A stretch of 64,000 bases of DNA, from assembly GCF_003097515.1 (NCBI RefSeq), contig NZ_CP029188.1, positions 3,784,501 through 3,848,500 on the forward strand, given 5' to 3'. Of the stretch, positions 18,224 through 25,892 are shown one piece after another. Source of the DNA: Streptomyces tirandamycinicus. Lineage in GTDB: Bacteria; Actinomycetota; Actinomycetes; Streptomycetales; Streptomycetaceae. The notes below the pieces were generated by a model. It was not told the origin of the DNA. It saw only the letters and a list, made by a program, of their open reading frames with translations, and did not search any database. Numbering within the stretch: position 1 is the stretch's first letter; every line of letters begins with the position of its first letter. The position numbers and the translations under genes are program-made.

Positions 18224-19366
18224 CTACTTGTCGATGTCCCCCACCACGAAGAACATCGATCCCAGAATCGCCACCATGTCGGAGACCAGGGTGCCGGGCA
18301 GCAGCTCGGTGAGCGCCTGGATGTTGTTGTACGACGCCGAGCGCAGCTTGAGCCGGTACGGGGTCTTCTCCCCCTTGGAGACCAGGTAGTAGCCGTTGAT
18401 GCCCAGCGGGTTCTCGGTCCAGGCGTAGGTGGCGCCCTCGGGGGCCTTGAGCACCTTGGGCAGCCGCTGGTTGACCGGCCCGGGCGGCAGCTCGGCGAGC
18501 CGGTCCAGGCAGGCGTCCGCGAGCTCCAGCGAGTTGTGCGTCTGCCACAGCAGGCACTCGAACCGGGCCAGGCAGTCGCCCTCGGTGCGGGTGACCACCT
18601 CGAGGGTCTCCCGGAGTTCGCCGTAGGCCAGGTACGGCTCGTCGCGCCGCAGGTCGAAGTCGACGCCGGAGGCGCGGGCGAGCGGGCCCGAGACGCCGTA
18701 CGCGTGCGCCGTCCGCTCGGTCAGCACGCCCACCCCGCGGGTGCGGCCCCGGAAGATCTCGTTGCCGAGGACGAGCCGGTCGTAGACGTCCATCCGTGAC
18801 CGGACCTCGGCGATCGCGCTCCTCGCCCGCCCGGTCCAGCCGGCGGGCAGGTCCTCCTTGAGACCGCCGACGCGGTTGAACATGTAGTGCATCCGGCCGC
18901 CGGAGATCTCCTCCATCACGTGCTGGAGGTCCTCCCGCTCGCGGAATGCGTGGAAGATCGGGGTGATTCCACCGAGTTCGAGGGGATACGACCCCAGGAA
19001 CATGAGGTGGTTGAGTACCCGGTTCAGCTCCGCGAGGAGCGTGCGCAGCCATACGGCGCGCTCCGGGACCTCCATGCCGAGCATCCGCTCGACGGCCATG
19101 ACGACGCCGAGTTCGTTCGAGAAGGCGGACAGCCAGTCGTGGCGGTTGGCCAGCATGACGATCTGACGGTAGTCGCGCGCCTCGAAGAGCTTCTCCGCGC
19201 CGCGGTGCATATAGCCGATCACCGGCTCGGCCCGCTCGACGCGCTCGCCGTCCAGGACCAGCCGGAGACGCAGCACACCGTGCGTGGAGGGATGCTGCGG
19301 CCCGATGTTCAGCACCATGTCGGTGCTCTCCGCCGCGCCGCCGATGCCGATCGTCGTCTCCGTCAT
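18224..19366 (-). CDS. nuoD2: Orphan NADH-quinone oxidoreductase 49-kDa subunit (NuoD2)
   Basis: A 380-residue NuoD/NDUFS2-family protein. Family landmarks include NIGPQHPSTHGVLRL, PVIGYMHRGAEKL and the C-terminal GSMFFVVGDIDK, so the quinone-site His region and the terminal Asp/Arg-type segment are kept. It is shorter than typical NuoD (about 430-450) and is not beside other nuo genes, so it is a second copy outside the main complex I operon. The adjacent upstream gene encodes a MidA-type methyltransferase, the family that modifies this subunit in mitochondria. ATG 19366 is used; an in-frame GTG at 19510 would add a repeat-encoded PEPYA tail and is unlikely. Confidence 0.92.
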   Translation of the reverse strand: MTETTIGIGGAAESTDMVLNIGPQHPSTHGVLRLRLVLDGERVERAEPVIGYMHRGAEKLFEARDYRQIVMLANRHDWLSAFSNELGVVMAVERMLGMEVPERAVWLRTLLAELNRVLNHLMFLGSYPLELGGITPIFHAFREREDLQHVMEEISGGRMHYMFNRVGGLKEDLPAGWTGRARSAIAEVRSRMDVYDRLVLGNEIFRGRTRGVGVLTERTAHAYGVSGPLARASGVDFDLRRDEPYLAYGELRETLEVVTRTEGDCLARFECLLWQTHNSLELADACLDRLAELPPGPVNQRLPKVLKAPEGATYAWTENPLGINGYYLVSKGEKTPYRLKLRSASYNNIQALTELLPGTLVSDMVAILGSMFFVVGDIDK

Positions 19367-19470
19367 GGGCGACAGTATCCCTCGCATGGGCCGGCGACCG
19401 GAGCCCCGTCCGGGGACCGGTACGGGTGCGTGGCCGGGACCCGCCCGGAGGCCGGCCCGTGCCCGCCACG

Positions 19471-19545
19471 GCTCTGGTGCGTACGGCTCTGGTGCGTATG
19501 GCTCTGGCACGTACGGTTCTGATACGTACGGCTCTGGTACGCACG
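19471..19545. repeat. Five tandem 15-bp repeats upstream of nuoD2
   Basis: Five head-to-tail copies of a unit close to gctctggtgcgtacg occupy 19471-19485, 19486-19500, 19501-19515, 19516-19530 and 19531-19545, with one to four changes each. The 15-nt period keeps reading frame: on the minus strand it would encode repeated PEPYA in the nuoD2 frame. It lies in the nuoD2-midA intergenic region. Confidence 0.9.
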
Positions 19546-19597
19546 GCGGGGCCGCGCCGTAAGGAGCTCCCCGGTGCTCCCCGGTATCGCCGGTCCC

Positions 19598-20593
19598 TCA
19601 GCGCGCCGGTACCGGCTGGAGGAGCCAGACGAAGTCGCCCAGGCCGCCCGGGGCCGTGAGTTCGGCGGCCTCGCCCGCCGAGGCCAGCGCGCGTACGTAG
19701 GCCGTGGGGTCGGTCGAGGCCAGGGCGAGCGGCGGCCGGGCGCCGAAGACGCCGAGACGGCGCAGGGCCTCGCGCTGGCTCACCAGCTCGGCTCCCGGCC
19801 CGGCGCAGGCGTCGAGGGCCACATGCGCCGTGATGTCGCAGCCGCCGTCCGGGACGGGCCGGACCTCGCGCCCACCCCTGAACCCGGTCAGCGTCCCGAA
19901 GGGCGGACGATCCCCGGCACGGTGGGCGTAGTCCACGGCGACCGCGAGCCCCACGTCCAGGCACGCCACGGCCGCCGCCCAGGCCGCGTCCCTGGGCCGC
20001 CCGATCTCGGCGCGCGTGCCCGGGCCGGCGGGCGGCCACCAGCGGGCCAGCCATGCGGCGTCGGCCCCGGCCACCGGATCCCCGAGGCGTTCCTCGCCGT
20101 CGGCCCTGACCAGGACGTAGCGGGGGACACCCGCGTCGTCGACCTCGGCGACGTCCACCGGTACGTTGTCCAGCCACTCGTTCGCGAACAGCAGCCCGCT
20201 GACCCCGGCGGGCGGCCGCTCGCCCCACTCGATCCGCGGGTCGAGCCCCGCGGGCCTGGCCGCCCGTTCGACGGCGTAGGCGCGCACCGGGAAACCGTCC
20301 GGCAGCGCCGCCAGCACTCCGGCCAGCAGTTCGCCGCGGCCCGCGCCGATGTCGACCAGCGCGACCTCCGCGACCGCGGCCGGCAGGTCCTCCGCGGTCT
20401 CCCGCAGCAGCCGCGCCACCGCGGCGGCGTACAGCGGTGAGGCGTGCACGGACGTACGGAAGTGCCCCGCCGGTCCCTCGGGCCTCCGGTAGAAGCCCCG
20501 CGGCCCGTACAGCGCCCGCTCCGCGGCCTCCCGCCAGGGGACCCACTCCGCGCCGCCGGTGCGCTCCGCCTCGTTCGCCGCCTGATACGTCAC
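19598..20593 (-). CDS. MidA/NDUFAF7-family SAM-dependent methyltransferase
   Basis: A 331-residue class I methyltransferase of the DUF185/MidA family. The N-terminal WVPWREAAERALYGPRGFY and GHFRTSVHASPLYA match the family. The SAM-binding loop is VDIGAGRGELL, followed by LLFANEWLDNVPVDV, the conserved acceptor-site segment. The human homologue NDUFAF7 dimethylates an arginine of NDUFS2, the counterpart of NuoD. The neighbouring gene on the same strand is an orphan NuoD, so NuoD modification is a strong inference. GTG 20593 begins the conserved VTYQAANEAER region. Confidence 0.88.
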   Translation of the reverse strand: MTYQAANEAERTGGAEWVPWREAAERALYGPRGFYRRPEGPAGHFRTSVHASPLYAAAVARLLRETAEDLPAAVAEVALVDIGAGRGELLAGVLAALPDGFPVRAYAVERAARPAGLDPRIEWGERPPAGVSGLLFANEWLDNVPVDVAEVDDAGVPRYVLVRADGEERLGDPVAGADAAWLARWWPPAGPGTRAEIGRPRDAAWAAAVACLDVGLAVAVDYAHRAGDRPPFGTLTGFRGGREVRPVPDGGCDITAHVALDACAGPGAELVSQREALRRLGVFGARPPLALASTDPTAYVRALASAGEAAELTAPGGLGDFVWLLQPVPAR

Positions 20594-20689
20594 GCGCCCC
20601 AGTCTCCACCTTGGGGAGTAGCCGCACCGGGACCGGATCGCCCCTCCGGTTGACCCGGGCGGCTTTGCGGACTGCCTACGCTGGGTTAC

Positions 20690-21889
20690 GTGCAGCGCCT
20701 CTATGATCTTCTCCGCAGACACCCGACGGGCGTCGACAGCTTCTGGGCTGTGGTGCTCTTCGGGTTCTCCGTGCTGTGGGTCGTCCAGGAGCACGTCGGG
20801 GTGGAGCCGCGCCTGGCGCCCGCCGTCGTCGTACTGCTCCTCTGCCTGGCCGTCGCGCTGCGCCGCCGGGTGCCGGAGCGGATGCTGCTGCTGGTCGCGG
20901 GCGTCGGTATCGCCCAGCTGGTACTGGACGTCGGACCCAACCCGGCGGACTTCGCGATGCTCGTGCTCATCTACACGGTCGCCGCGCACGACGGGCAGCG
21001 CTGGGCCTCCCACCTCGCGCTCGCGGGCGGGCTGTGCGCCGCCACGCTCGCCCAGATCCGCTGGCCGGAGCCGGGCATGAGCGCGGGGACGAAGATCTTC
21101 TTCACGGTCGTCATGACCGTTCCGTTCGCCCTCGCCTGGGTGCTCGGCGACTCCCTGCGCACCCGGCGCGCCTATTTCGCCCAGCTCGAGGAGCGGGCGA
21201 CCCGGCTGGAGAAGGAGCGCGAGGCGCAGTCCAAGGTCGCGGTGGCGGCCGAGCGCGCCCGGATCGCGCGCGAGCTCCACGACGTCGTCGCGCACAACGT
21301 CTCGGTGATGGTCGTACAGGCCGACGGCGCCGCCTATGTGCTGGACGCCGCACCGGACCAGGCCCGGCAGGCACTGGAGACGATCTCCTCCACAGGCCGT
21401 CAGGCGCTCGCCGAGATGCGCCGGCTGCTGGGCGTCCTGCGCACCGGCGACGCACCCGAGAGCGGGGAGTACGTGCCGCAGCCGGACGTCGAGCAGATCA
21501 AGGAACTGGTGGAGCAGGTGCGCGGCGCGGGCCTGACCGTCGACTTCCGGATCGAGGGCACCCCGCGGCCGCTGCCGAGCGGTGTGGAGCTCACCGCCTA
21601 CCGGATCGTCCAGGAGGCCCTCACCAACACCCGCAAGCACGGTGGCCCGGACGCCGGGGCGAGCGTCCGGCTGGTCTACTTCGACGACGGCCTCGGACTC
21701 CTCGTCGAGGACGACGGCCGCGGCGCGGCCCACGAGCTGTACGAGGACGGCGGCGCGGACGGCAAGGGCCACGGCCTCATCGGCATGCGGGAGCGCGTCG
21801 GCATGGTCGGCGGCACGCTCGACGCCGGTCCACGGCCGGGGGGTGGATTCCGGATCAGCGTGCTGCTGCCCCTCAAACCCGCCCACTAG
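20690..21889 (+). CDS. Two-component sensor histidine kinase (HisKA_3 / NarL-partner type)
   Basis: A 399-residue kinase with four to six N-terminal membrane helices and almost no extracellular loop, so it probably senses a membrane or intracellular signal. A short linker coiled coil (LEERATRLEKEREAQ) precedes the phosphorylation motif ARELHDVVAHNVSVM, with His197 as phosphoacceptor. The HATPase domain shows QEALTNTRKHG, VEDDGRG and GHGLIGMRERV. GTG 20690 is used. The cognate regulator follows after 194 nt of repeat-rich spacer. Confidence 0.93.
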   Translation: MQRLYDLLRRHPTGVDSFWAVVLFGFSVLWVVQEHVGVEPRLAPAVVVLLLCLAVALRRRVPERMLLLVAGVGIAQLVLDVGPNPADFAMLVLIYTVAAHDGQRWASHLALAGGLCAATLAQIRWPEPGMSAGTKIFFTVVMTVPFALAWVLGDSLRTRRAYFAQLEERATRLEKEREAQSKVAVAAERARIARELHDVVAHNVSVMVVQADGAAYVLDAAPDQARQALETISSTGRQALAEMRRLLGVLRTGDAPESGEYVPQPDVEQIKELVEQVRGAGLTVDFRIEGTPRPLPSGVELTAYRIVQEALTNTRKHGGPDAGASVRLVYFDDGLGLLVEDDGRGAAHELYEDGGADGKGHGLIGMRERVGMVGGTLDAGPRPGGGFRISVLLPLKPAH

Positions 21890-22083
21890 CCAGCCCGCCG
21901 CCACCCGTCCTCGGCTGCGGCCCTTCCGTCCCGTCGAACCCGTCTGCGGTCCGGTCCGATTTTGTCCGATCCGATCCGATCCGGTCCGGCCACACCGCCC
22001 GTACGCCCGGCCCGTCCCGCCCGCCCCCGAATCCCGCCCGTACACCCGTCCCGCCCGCCCGGCCACAAGACAAGGACCCGCCC

Positions 22084-22761
22084 ATGACCATCCGCGTGAT
22101 GCTCGTCGACGACCAGGTGCTGCTGCGCACCGGCTTCCGGATGGTGCTCGCCGCCCAGCCCGATATGGAGGTCGTCGCCGAGGCCGGCGACGGGGCCGAG
22201 GCCATCGAGATCCTCCGCGCCACGGCGGTCGACGTGGTGCTGATGGACGTCCGTATGCCCCGGCTGGACGGGGTGGAGGCGACCAGCCGGATCTGCGCCC
22301 AGCCCGATCCGCCGAAGGTGCTGATCCTGACCACCTTCGACCTCGACGAGTACGCCTTCTCGGGACTCAAGGCGGGCGCCAGCGGCTTCATGCTGAAGGA
22401 CGTGCCCCCGGCCGAACTGCTCGGCGCCATCCGTTCCGTGCACAGCGGGGACGCGGTGGTCGCCCCGTCCACGACGCGTCGGCTGCTCGACCGGTTCTCG
22501 CCGATGCTGCCCTCCCACGGGAAGGAGCCGCAGCAGAAGGAGCTGGAGCGGCTCACCGACCGGGAGCGCGAGGTCATGCTGCTCGTCGCGCAGGGCCTGT
22601 CGAACGGCGAGATCGCCGCCCGGCTGGTCCTCTCCGAGGCGACGGTGAAGACCCATGTGGGCCGCATCCTGACCAAGCTGGGGCTGCGGGACCGGGTGCA
22701 GGTCGTGGTGCTCGCCTACGAGAGCGGCCTGGTCCGCGCGGGGGGCGGGGCCGCGTCCTGA
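22084..22761 (+). CDS. NarL/LuxR-family response regulator
   Basis: A 225-residue regulator. The receiver domain has Asp55 in VLMDVRMPRLDG and the Thr/Lys switch residues in LTTFDLDEYAF and FMLKDVPP. The C-terminal LuxR-type helix-turn-helix reads LTDREREVMLLVAQGLSNGE... through ATVKTHVGRILTKL. It pairs with the kinase just upstream; the regulon is not evident from sequence. The 194-nt spacer before ATG 22084 contains a gatcc-rich run (gatccgatccgatccg). Confidence 0.94.
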   Translation: MTIRVMLVDDQVLLRTGFRMVLAAQPDMEVVAEAGDGAEAIEILRATAVDVVLMDVRMPRLDGVEATSRICAQPDPPKVLILTTFDLDEYAFSGLKAGASGFMLKDVPPAELLGAIRSVHSGDAVVAPSTTRRLLDRFSPMLPSHGKEPQQKELERLTDREREVMLLVAQGLSNGEIAARLVLSEATVKTHVGRILTKLGLRDRVQVVVLAYESGLVRAGGGAAS

Positions 22762-22775
22762 CCGGGTTGGTCGCG

Positions 22776-23159
22776 ATGGCCGACGGTCTGCGCGGCGACA
22801 GGCGGGACGCGGCGGGCGTACGAGCCGCCGCCCGGAGAAAGCTCCAGCAGTGCCTCGCGGGACTGGGGAGACTCCTGGCGGAGAAGAGGTTCGACCGCCC
22901 CCGGAATCTGATGGGGCTGGAGATCGAACTCAATCTCGCGGGCTCCGACGGCCTGCCCCGGATGATGAATGCCGAGGTGCTCGACCGGATTGCCAGCCGT
23001 GATTTCCAGACCGAGCTCGGAATGTTCAACCTGGAGGTCAACATTGCGCCGCACCGGCTCGGCGGGCGGGTTGGAGCGTCTGCGTGCCGAGGCACTGCGC
23101 TCCGGCCGCCTGCCCGCGCCCGATACGGAACCGGATGTCGTCGACGCATCATCCGGTGA
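22776..23159 (+). pseudogene. Truncated glutamate-cysteine ligase-family relic
   Basis: From ATG 22776 the frame encodes the recognisable N-terminus of an actinobacterial glutamate-cysteine ligase-type protein: KLQQCLAGLGRLLAEKRF, RPRNLMGLEIELNLA and ELGMFNLEVNIAPHRLGGRV. Intact family members are about 480-500 residues, but homology stops after LGGRV near 23073 and the frame ends at 23159, giving 127 residues. A +1 frame beyond the break (GGLERLRAEALRSGRL...) looks coding for about 30 codons but does not continue the family. It appears to be a large internal deletion or fusion scar. It starts 14 nt after the response regulator stop. Confidence 0.75.
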
Positions 23160-23232
23160 TCGCGGCCTCGGGCGCAGGGTCTGCCAGGGGGAGGTGCCCC
23201 GGCGCCAGGCGGCCGCACTCCGCCGTGCCGCG

Positions 23233-23304
23233 ACCGGCACCACCGGCACCACCGCCACCACCACCGGCGCCACCACCACCGGCGCCACCACCACCGGCGC
23301 CACC
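23233..23304. repeat. ACC/GGC microsatellite with three exact 15-bp units
   Basis: A Thr/Gly-coding type simple repeat. Three exact copies of accaccaccggcgcc occupy 23257-23301, preceded by shorter accggcacc units. It lies in the gene-free stretch between the truncated ligase relic and the end of the aldolase gene. Open frames through it on either strand are repeat artefacts. Confidence 0.85.
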
Positions 23305-23369
23305 CCACGCACCACCACCAGCGCGTCCGTCGCCGTGACGCCGGCGGGTGAGCACGAGTGCCCCGCCGG

Positions 23370-24644
23370 TCAGCGGCGACCCCGCCCGGCACCGCCCGGC
23401 ACCCGCGCCATGAAGTCCGCGACGGCCGCCCTGACGTCGTCCGCGGTCCACGACAGCCCCGGTGCGGACACGGTCACCTCCGTGGCGCTGACTCCCGGGG
23501 GACCGGACCGGGCCGGGAACCAGTGGCGGAAGAGGGTCACGCCCGTCTCCTCCGCCTGCCGCAGGCCGGCCTCGTCCAGCGGGGCGGCGTCGAAGGGGAG
23601 CCACACCTGGAACTGGTGGGTGTGCGGCGGTTCCGGGTGCACCCGGAACCAGGGCACGCCCGGCTCCTCCGCCAGCCCGGCCGCCAGCGCCGCCGCGACG
23701 GTCCTCGCATGGGCCACGTACGCCGGCAGTCTCGGCAACTCCCGCTCCAGGCCGAGCAGCGCCGAAAGCGCCGCCGGGTACTGCTGGAAGACCTGCCCGC
23801 CGTAGCGGTGGCGCCAGGCGCGTGCCTCCGCCACCAGGGACTCGGGCCCGGCCAGCACCGCGCCCGAAAGGCCCGCGAGGGACTTGTAGAACGAGACGTA
23901 CACGCTGTCCGCGAGTCCGGCGATCTCGTCCAGTGCGCGGCCGAAATGCGGGGCGCATTCCCAGAGCCGCGCGCCGTCGAAATGCACCACCGCCTCCATC
24001 TCGCGCGCCGCCTCGACGACCTCCACGAGTTCGTCCCACTGCGGCAGTACGAATCCGGCGTCCCGCAGCGGCAGCTCCAGCATCAGCGTGCCGAACGGCT
24101 CGTCCAGGCCGCGTATCTCGTCGGCCGTCGGCAGCCGCGGCTCCCGGGTCGGGTGGACCGTGCGCAGCCCGCCGACCGCCCCCAGCGCGCCCCGCTCGTG
24201 GACCTCGGGATGGGCGAGCGGATGCAGCGCGACCGTGCGGTTCCCGGTGCGTCCGGCCCAGCAGCGCAGCGCCACCTGCTGCGCCATCGTGCCGGTGGGG
24301 AAGAAGGCCGCCGCCGGGAAGCCGAGCAGCGCCGCCACGCGTCGCTCCAGTTCGGCGACGACCCCGTCGCCGTACAGGTCCACATGCTCGTCCAGGTCGT
24401 GGACGGCACCCGCGTCGGCCGCCAGGGCCGTGAGCCGCTCGCCGAGCCTGCCGTCCGCGGAGCCGTGCCACAGCCGCCGCGCCGAGCCCCGCCAGGCAGC
24501 CAGGCTGCGGTGGCGCTCGGCGTCCCCGATCCCGTCCGTGCGCCGTACCCGGGCGCCGGCCGGGTCCGCTCCGGCCGCCCCCTCCGTGCCGGCGTCCGCC
24601 ACCGGGGCATCGACGGGCAGCGTCCGCTCCGCGTTCTGAGTCAT
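23370..24644 (-). CDS. PLP-dependent beta-eliminating lyase / threonine aldolase-like enzyme
   Basis: A 424-residue fold-type I PLP enzyme of the aromatic amino-acid beta-eliminating lyase/threonine aldolase family. The PLP Lys is probably Lys254 in SFYKSLAGLSGAVLAG. The cofactor-binding region includes FPTGTMAQQVAL and the Asp of VHFDGARLWE. An Ala/Asp-rich extension of about 60 residues precedes the core, making it longer than usual (about 350). Likely reactions are cleavage of L-threonine or a related beta-hydroxy amino acid to glycine and an aldehyde. ATG 24644 faces the cofactor operon across the DnaA-box region. Confidence 0.82.
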   Translation of the reverse strand: MTQNAERTLPVDAPVADAGTEGAAGADPAGARVRRTDGIGDAERHRSLAAWRGSARRLWHGSADGRLGERLTALAADAGAVHDLDEHVDLYGDGVVAELERRVAALLGFPAAAFFPTGTMAQQVALRCWAGRTGNRTVALHPLAHPEVHERGALGAVGGLRTVHPTREPRLPTADEIRGLDEPFGTLMLELPLRDAGFVLPQWDELVEVVEAAREMEAVVHFDGARLWECAPHFGRALDEIAGLADSVYVSFYKSLAGLSGAVLAGPESLVAEARAWRHRYGGQVFQQYPAALSALLGLERELPRLPAYVAHARTVAAALAAGLAEEPGVPWFRVHPEPPHTHQFQVWLPFDAAPLDEAGLRQAEETGVTLFRHWFPARSGPPGVSATEVTVSAPGLSWTADDVRAAVADFMARVPGGAGRGRR

Positions 24645-24681
24645 GCTGCGATCATCGCCCAGACCCGGTGGTGCCATGCCG

Positions 24682-24737
24682 TTGTCCACAGGTTCCGCCG
24701 GGCTGTGGCCGGTGTCGTCTCCACAGGCTGTGGACAA
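24682..24737. promoter_or_regulatory. Cluster of DnaA boxes in a divergent promoter region
   Basis: TTGTCCACA, the preferred Streptomyces DnaA box, occurs perfectly at 24682-24690. Its exact reverse complement TGTGGACAA occurs at 24729-24737. Weaker copies lie between them: gtctccaca at 24717-24725 (7 of 9) and the reverse complement of tgtggccgg at about 24705 (6 of 9). The array lies between the aldolase-like gene (start 24644, minus) and the DUF2520-panC-nadB-nadC-coaX operon (start about 24819, plus). A possible -10 (tagcat, 24764-24769) follows it. DnaA acting as regulator or being titrated here is an inference. Confidence 0.75.
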
Positions 24738-24818
24738 GCGGAAGCCGCGTCGAAACGCTGGCGTAGCATGGCGAGGAATCGTCCGGTACCCCCTGCGGAC
24801 TGGAACGGAAGGCCGCGC

Positions 24819-25892
24819 GTGAACGCACCATCGCCAGCACCACCACCGGCACGGGAGCCGGCCGACCCCAAGGACCGTCCGGCGCGCCTCACCGTGGGTG
24901 TCGTGGGTGCCGGCCGGGTCGGCCCGGCCCTCGCCGCATCCCTCCAGCTCGCCGGCCATCGCCCGGTGGCCGTCTCCGGTGTCTCCGACGCCTCCGTGCG
25001 CCGGGCCGCCTCGATGCTGCCGGACGTACCGCTCGTCACCCCCGCCGAGGTGCTCGCGCGGGCCGAACTGGTGCTGCTGACCGTCCCCGACGACGTGCTG
25101 CCCCGACTGGCCGAGGGCCTCGCCGAGACCGGCGCCGTGCGCCCCGGCCAGCTGCTCGTGCACACCTCGGGCCGGTACGGCGCGGCCGTCCTCGACCCCG
25201 CCCGCCGGGCCGGGGCGCTCCCGCTCGCCCTGCACCCCGCCATGACCTTCACGGGCACCTCCGTGGACGTCCAGCGGCTGGCCGGCTGCTCCTTCGGCGT
25301 CACCGCCCCCGAGGAGCTGAGGCTCGCCGCGGAGGCCCTCGTCATCGAGATGGGCGGCGAGCCCGAGTGGATCGCGGAGGCCGACCGCCCGCTGTACCAC
25401 GCGGGCCTCGCCCTCGGCGCGAACCACCTGGTCACCCTCGTCGCCCAGGCCATGGAGCTGCTGCGCACCGCCGGGGTCTCGGCCCCCGACCGGATGCTCG
25501 GCCCGCTGCTCGGGGCCGCGCTCGACAACGCCCTGCGCTCCGGCGACGCCGCGCTGACCGGGCCGGTCTCCCGCGGTGACGCCGGGACCGTCGCGGCCCA
25601 CGTGGCCGAGCTGCGCAAACACGCCCCGGGGATGGTCGCCGGCTATCTGGCCATGGCCCGTACGACCGCGGACCGCGCCCTCGCCCACGGAGTGCTCAAG
25701 CCCGAGCTCGCCGAGGACCTGCTGGTGGTACTCGCGGACGCCCCCGACGGCCGAGACGCCCCCGGCGGAGCCGACCGCGGGGGCCGCGCGGACGGTCGAG
25801 GCCGCGCGGACGGTCCGGACCGTCCGGATGGTCCGGGCGATCCGGGTGATCCGGGCGGCCCGGACGCCGCGGACGGGGAGACCGGCCGATGA
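24819..25892 (+). CDS. Rossmann/DUF2520 dehydrogenase upstream of panC (possible PanG-type ketopantoate reductase)
   Basis: A 357-residue protein with an N-terminal NAD(P)-binding Rossmann motif (VGVVGAGRVGPALA) and a C-terminal helical DUF2520 domain (HPAMTFTG..., LALGANHLVTLV, GPVSRGD). The combination is that of the COG5495-type dehydrogenases. From memory, Francisella PanG, an alternative ketopantoate reductase, is of this kind. Its ATGA overlap with panC supports a role in pantothenate synthesis, but substrate residues cannot be checked here. GTG 24819 has GGAAGG upstream; ATG 24768 sits in a likely -10. The last 50 residues are a low-complexity Asp/Gly/Pro tail from tandem short repeats. 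Confidence 0.85.
   Translation: MNAPSPAPPPAREPADPKDRPARLTVGVVGAGRVGPALAASLQLAGHRPVAVSGVSDASVRRAASMLPDVPLVTPAEVLARAELVLLTVPDDVLPRLAEGLAETGAVRPGQLLVHTSGRYGAAVLDPARRAGALPLALHPAMTFTGTSVDVQRLAGCSFGVTAPEELRLAAEALVIEMGGEPEWIAEADRPLYHAGLALGANHLVTLVAQAMELLRTAGVSAPDRMLGPLLGAALDNALRSGDAALTGPVSRGDAGTVAAHVAELRKHAPGMVAGYLAMARTTADRALAHGVLKPELAEDLLVVLADAPDGRDAPGGADRGGRADGRGRADGPDRPDGPGDPGDPGGPDAADGETGR

Noticed and set aside
19367..19510. Longer NuoD2 starting at GTG 19510 with PEPYA repeats
   Set aside because: The extension is built from tandem repeats and low-complexity DNA, and ATG 19366 gives the family-standard start.
23233..23304. CRISPR-like array
   Set aside because: The repeats are short, contiguous and lack spacers; it is a microsatellite.
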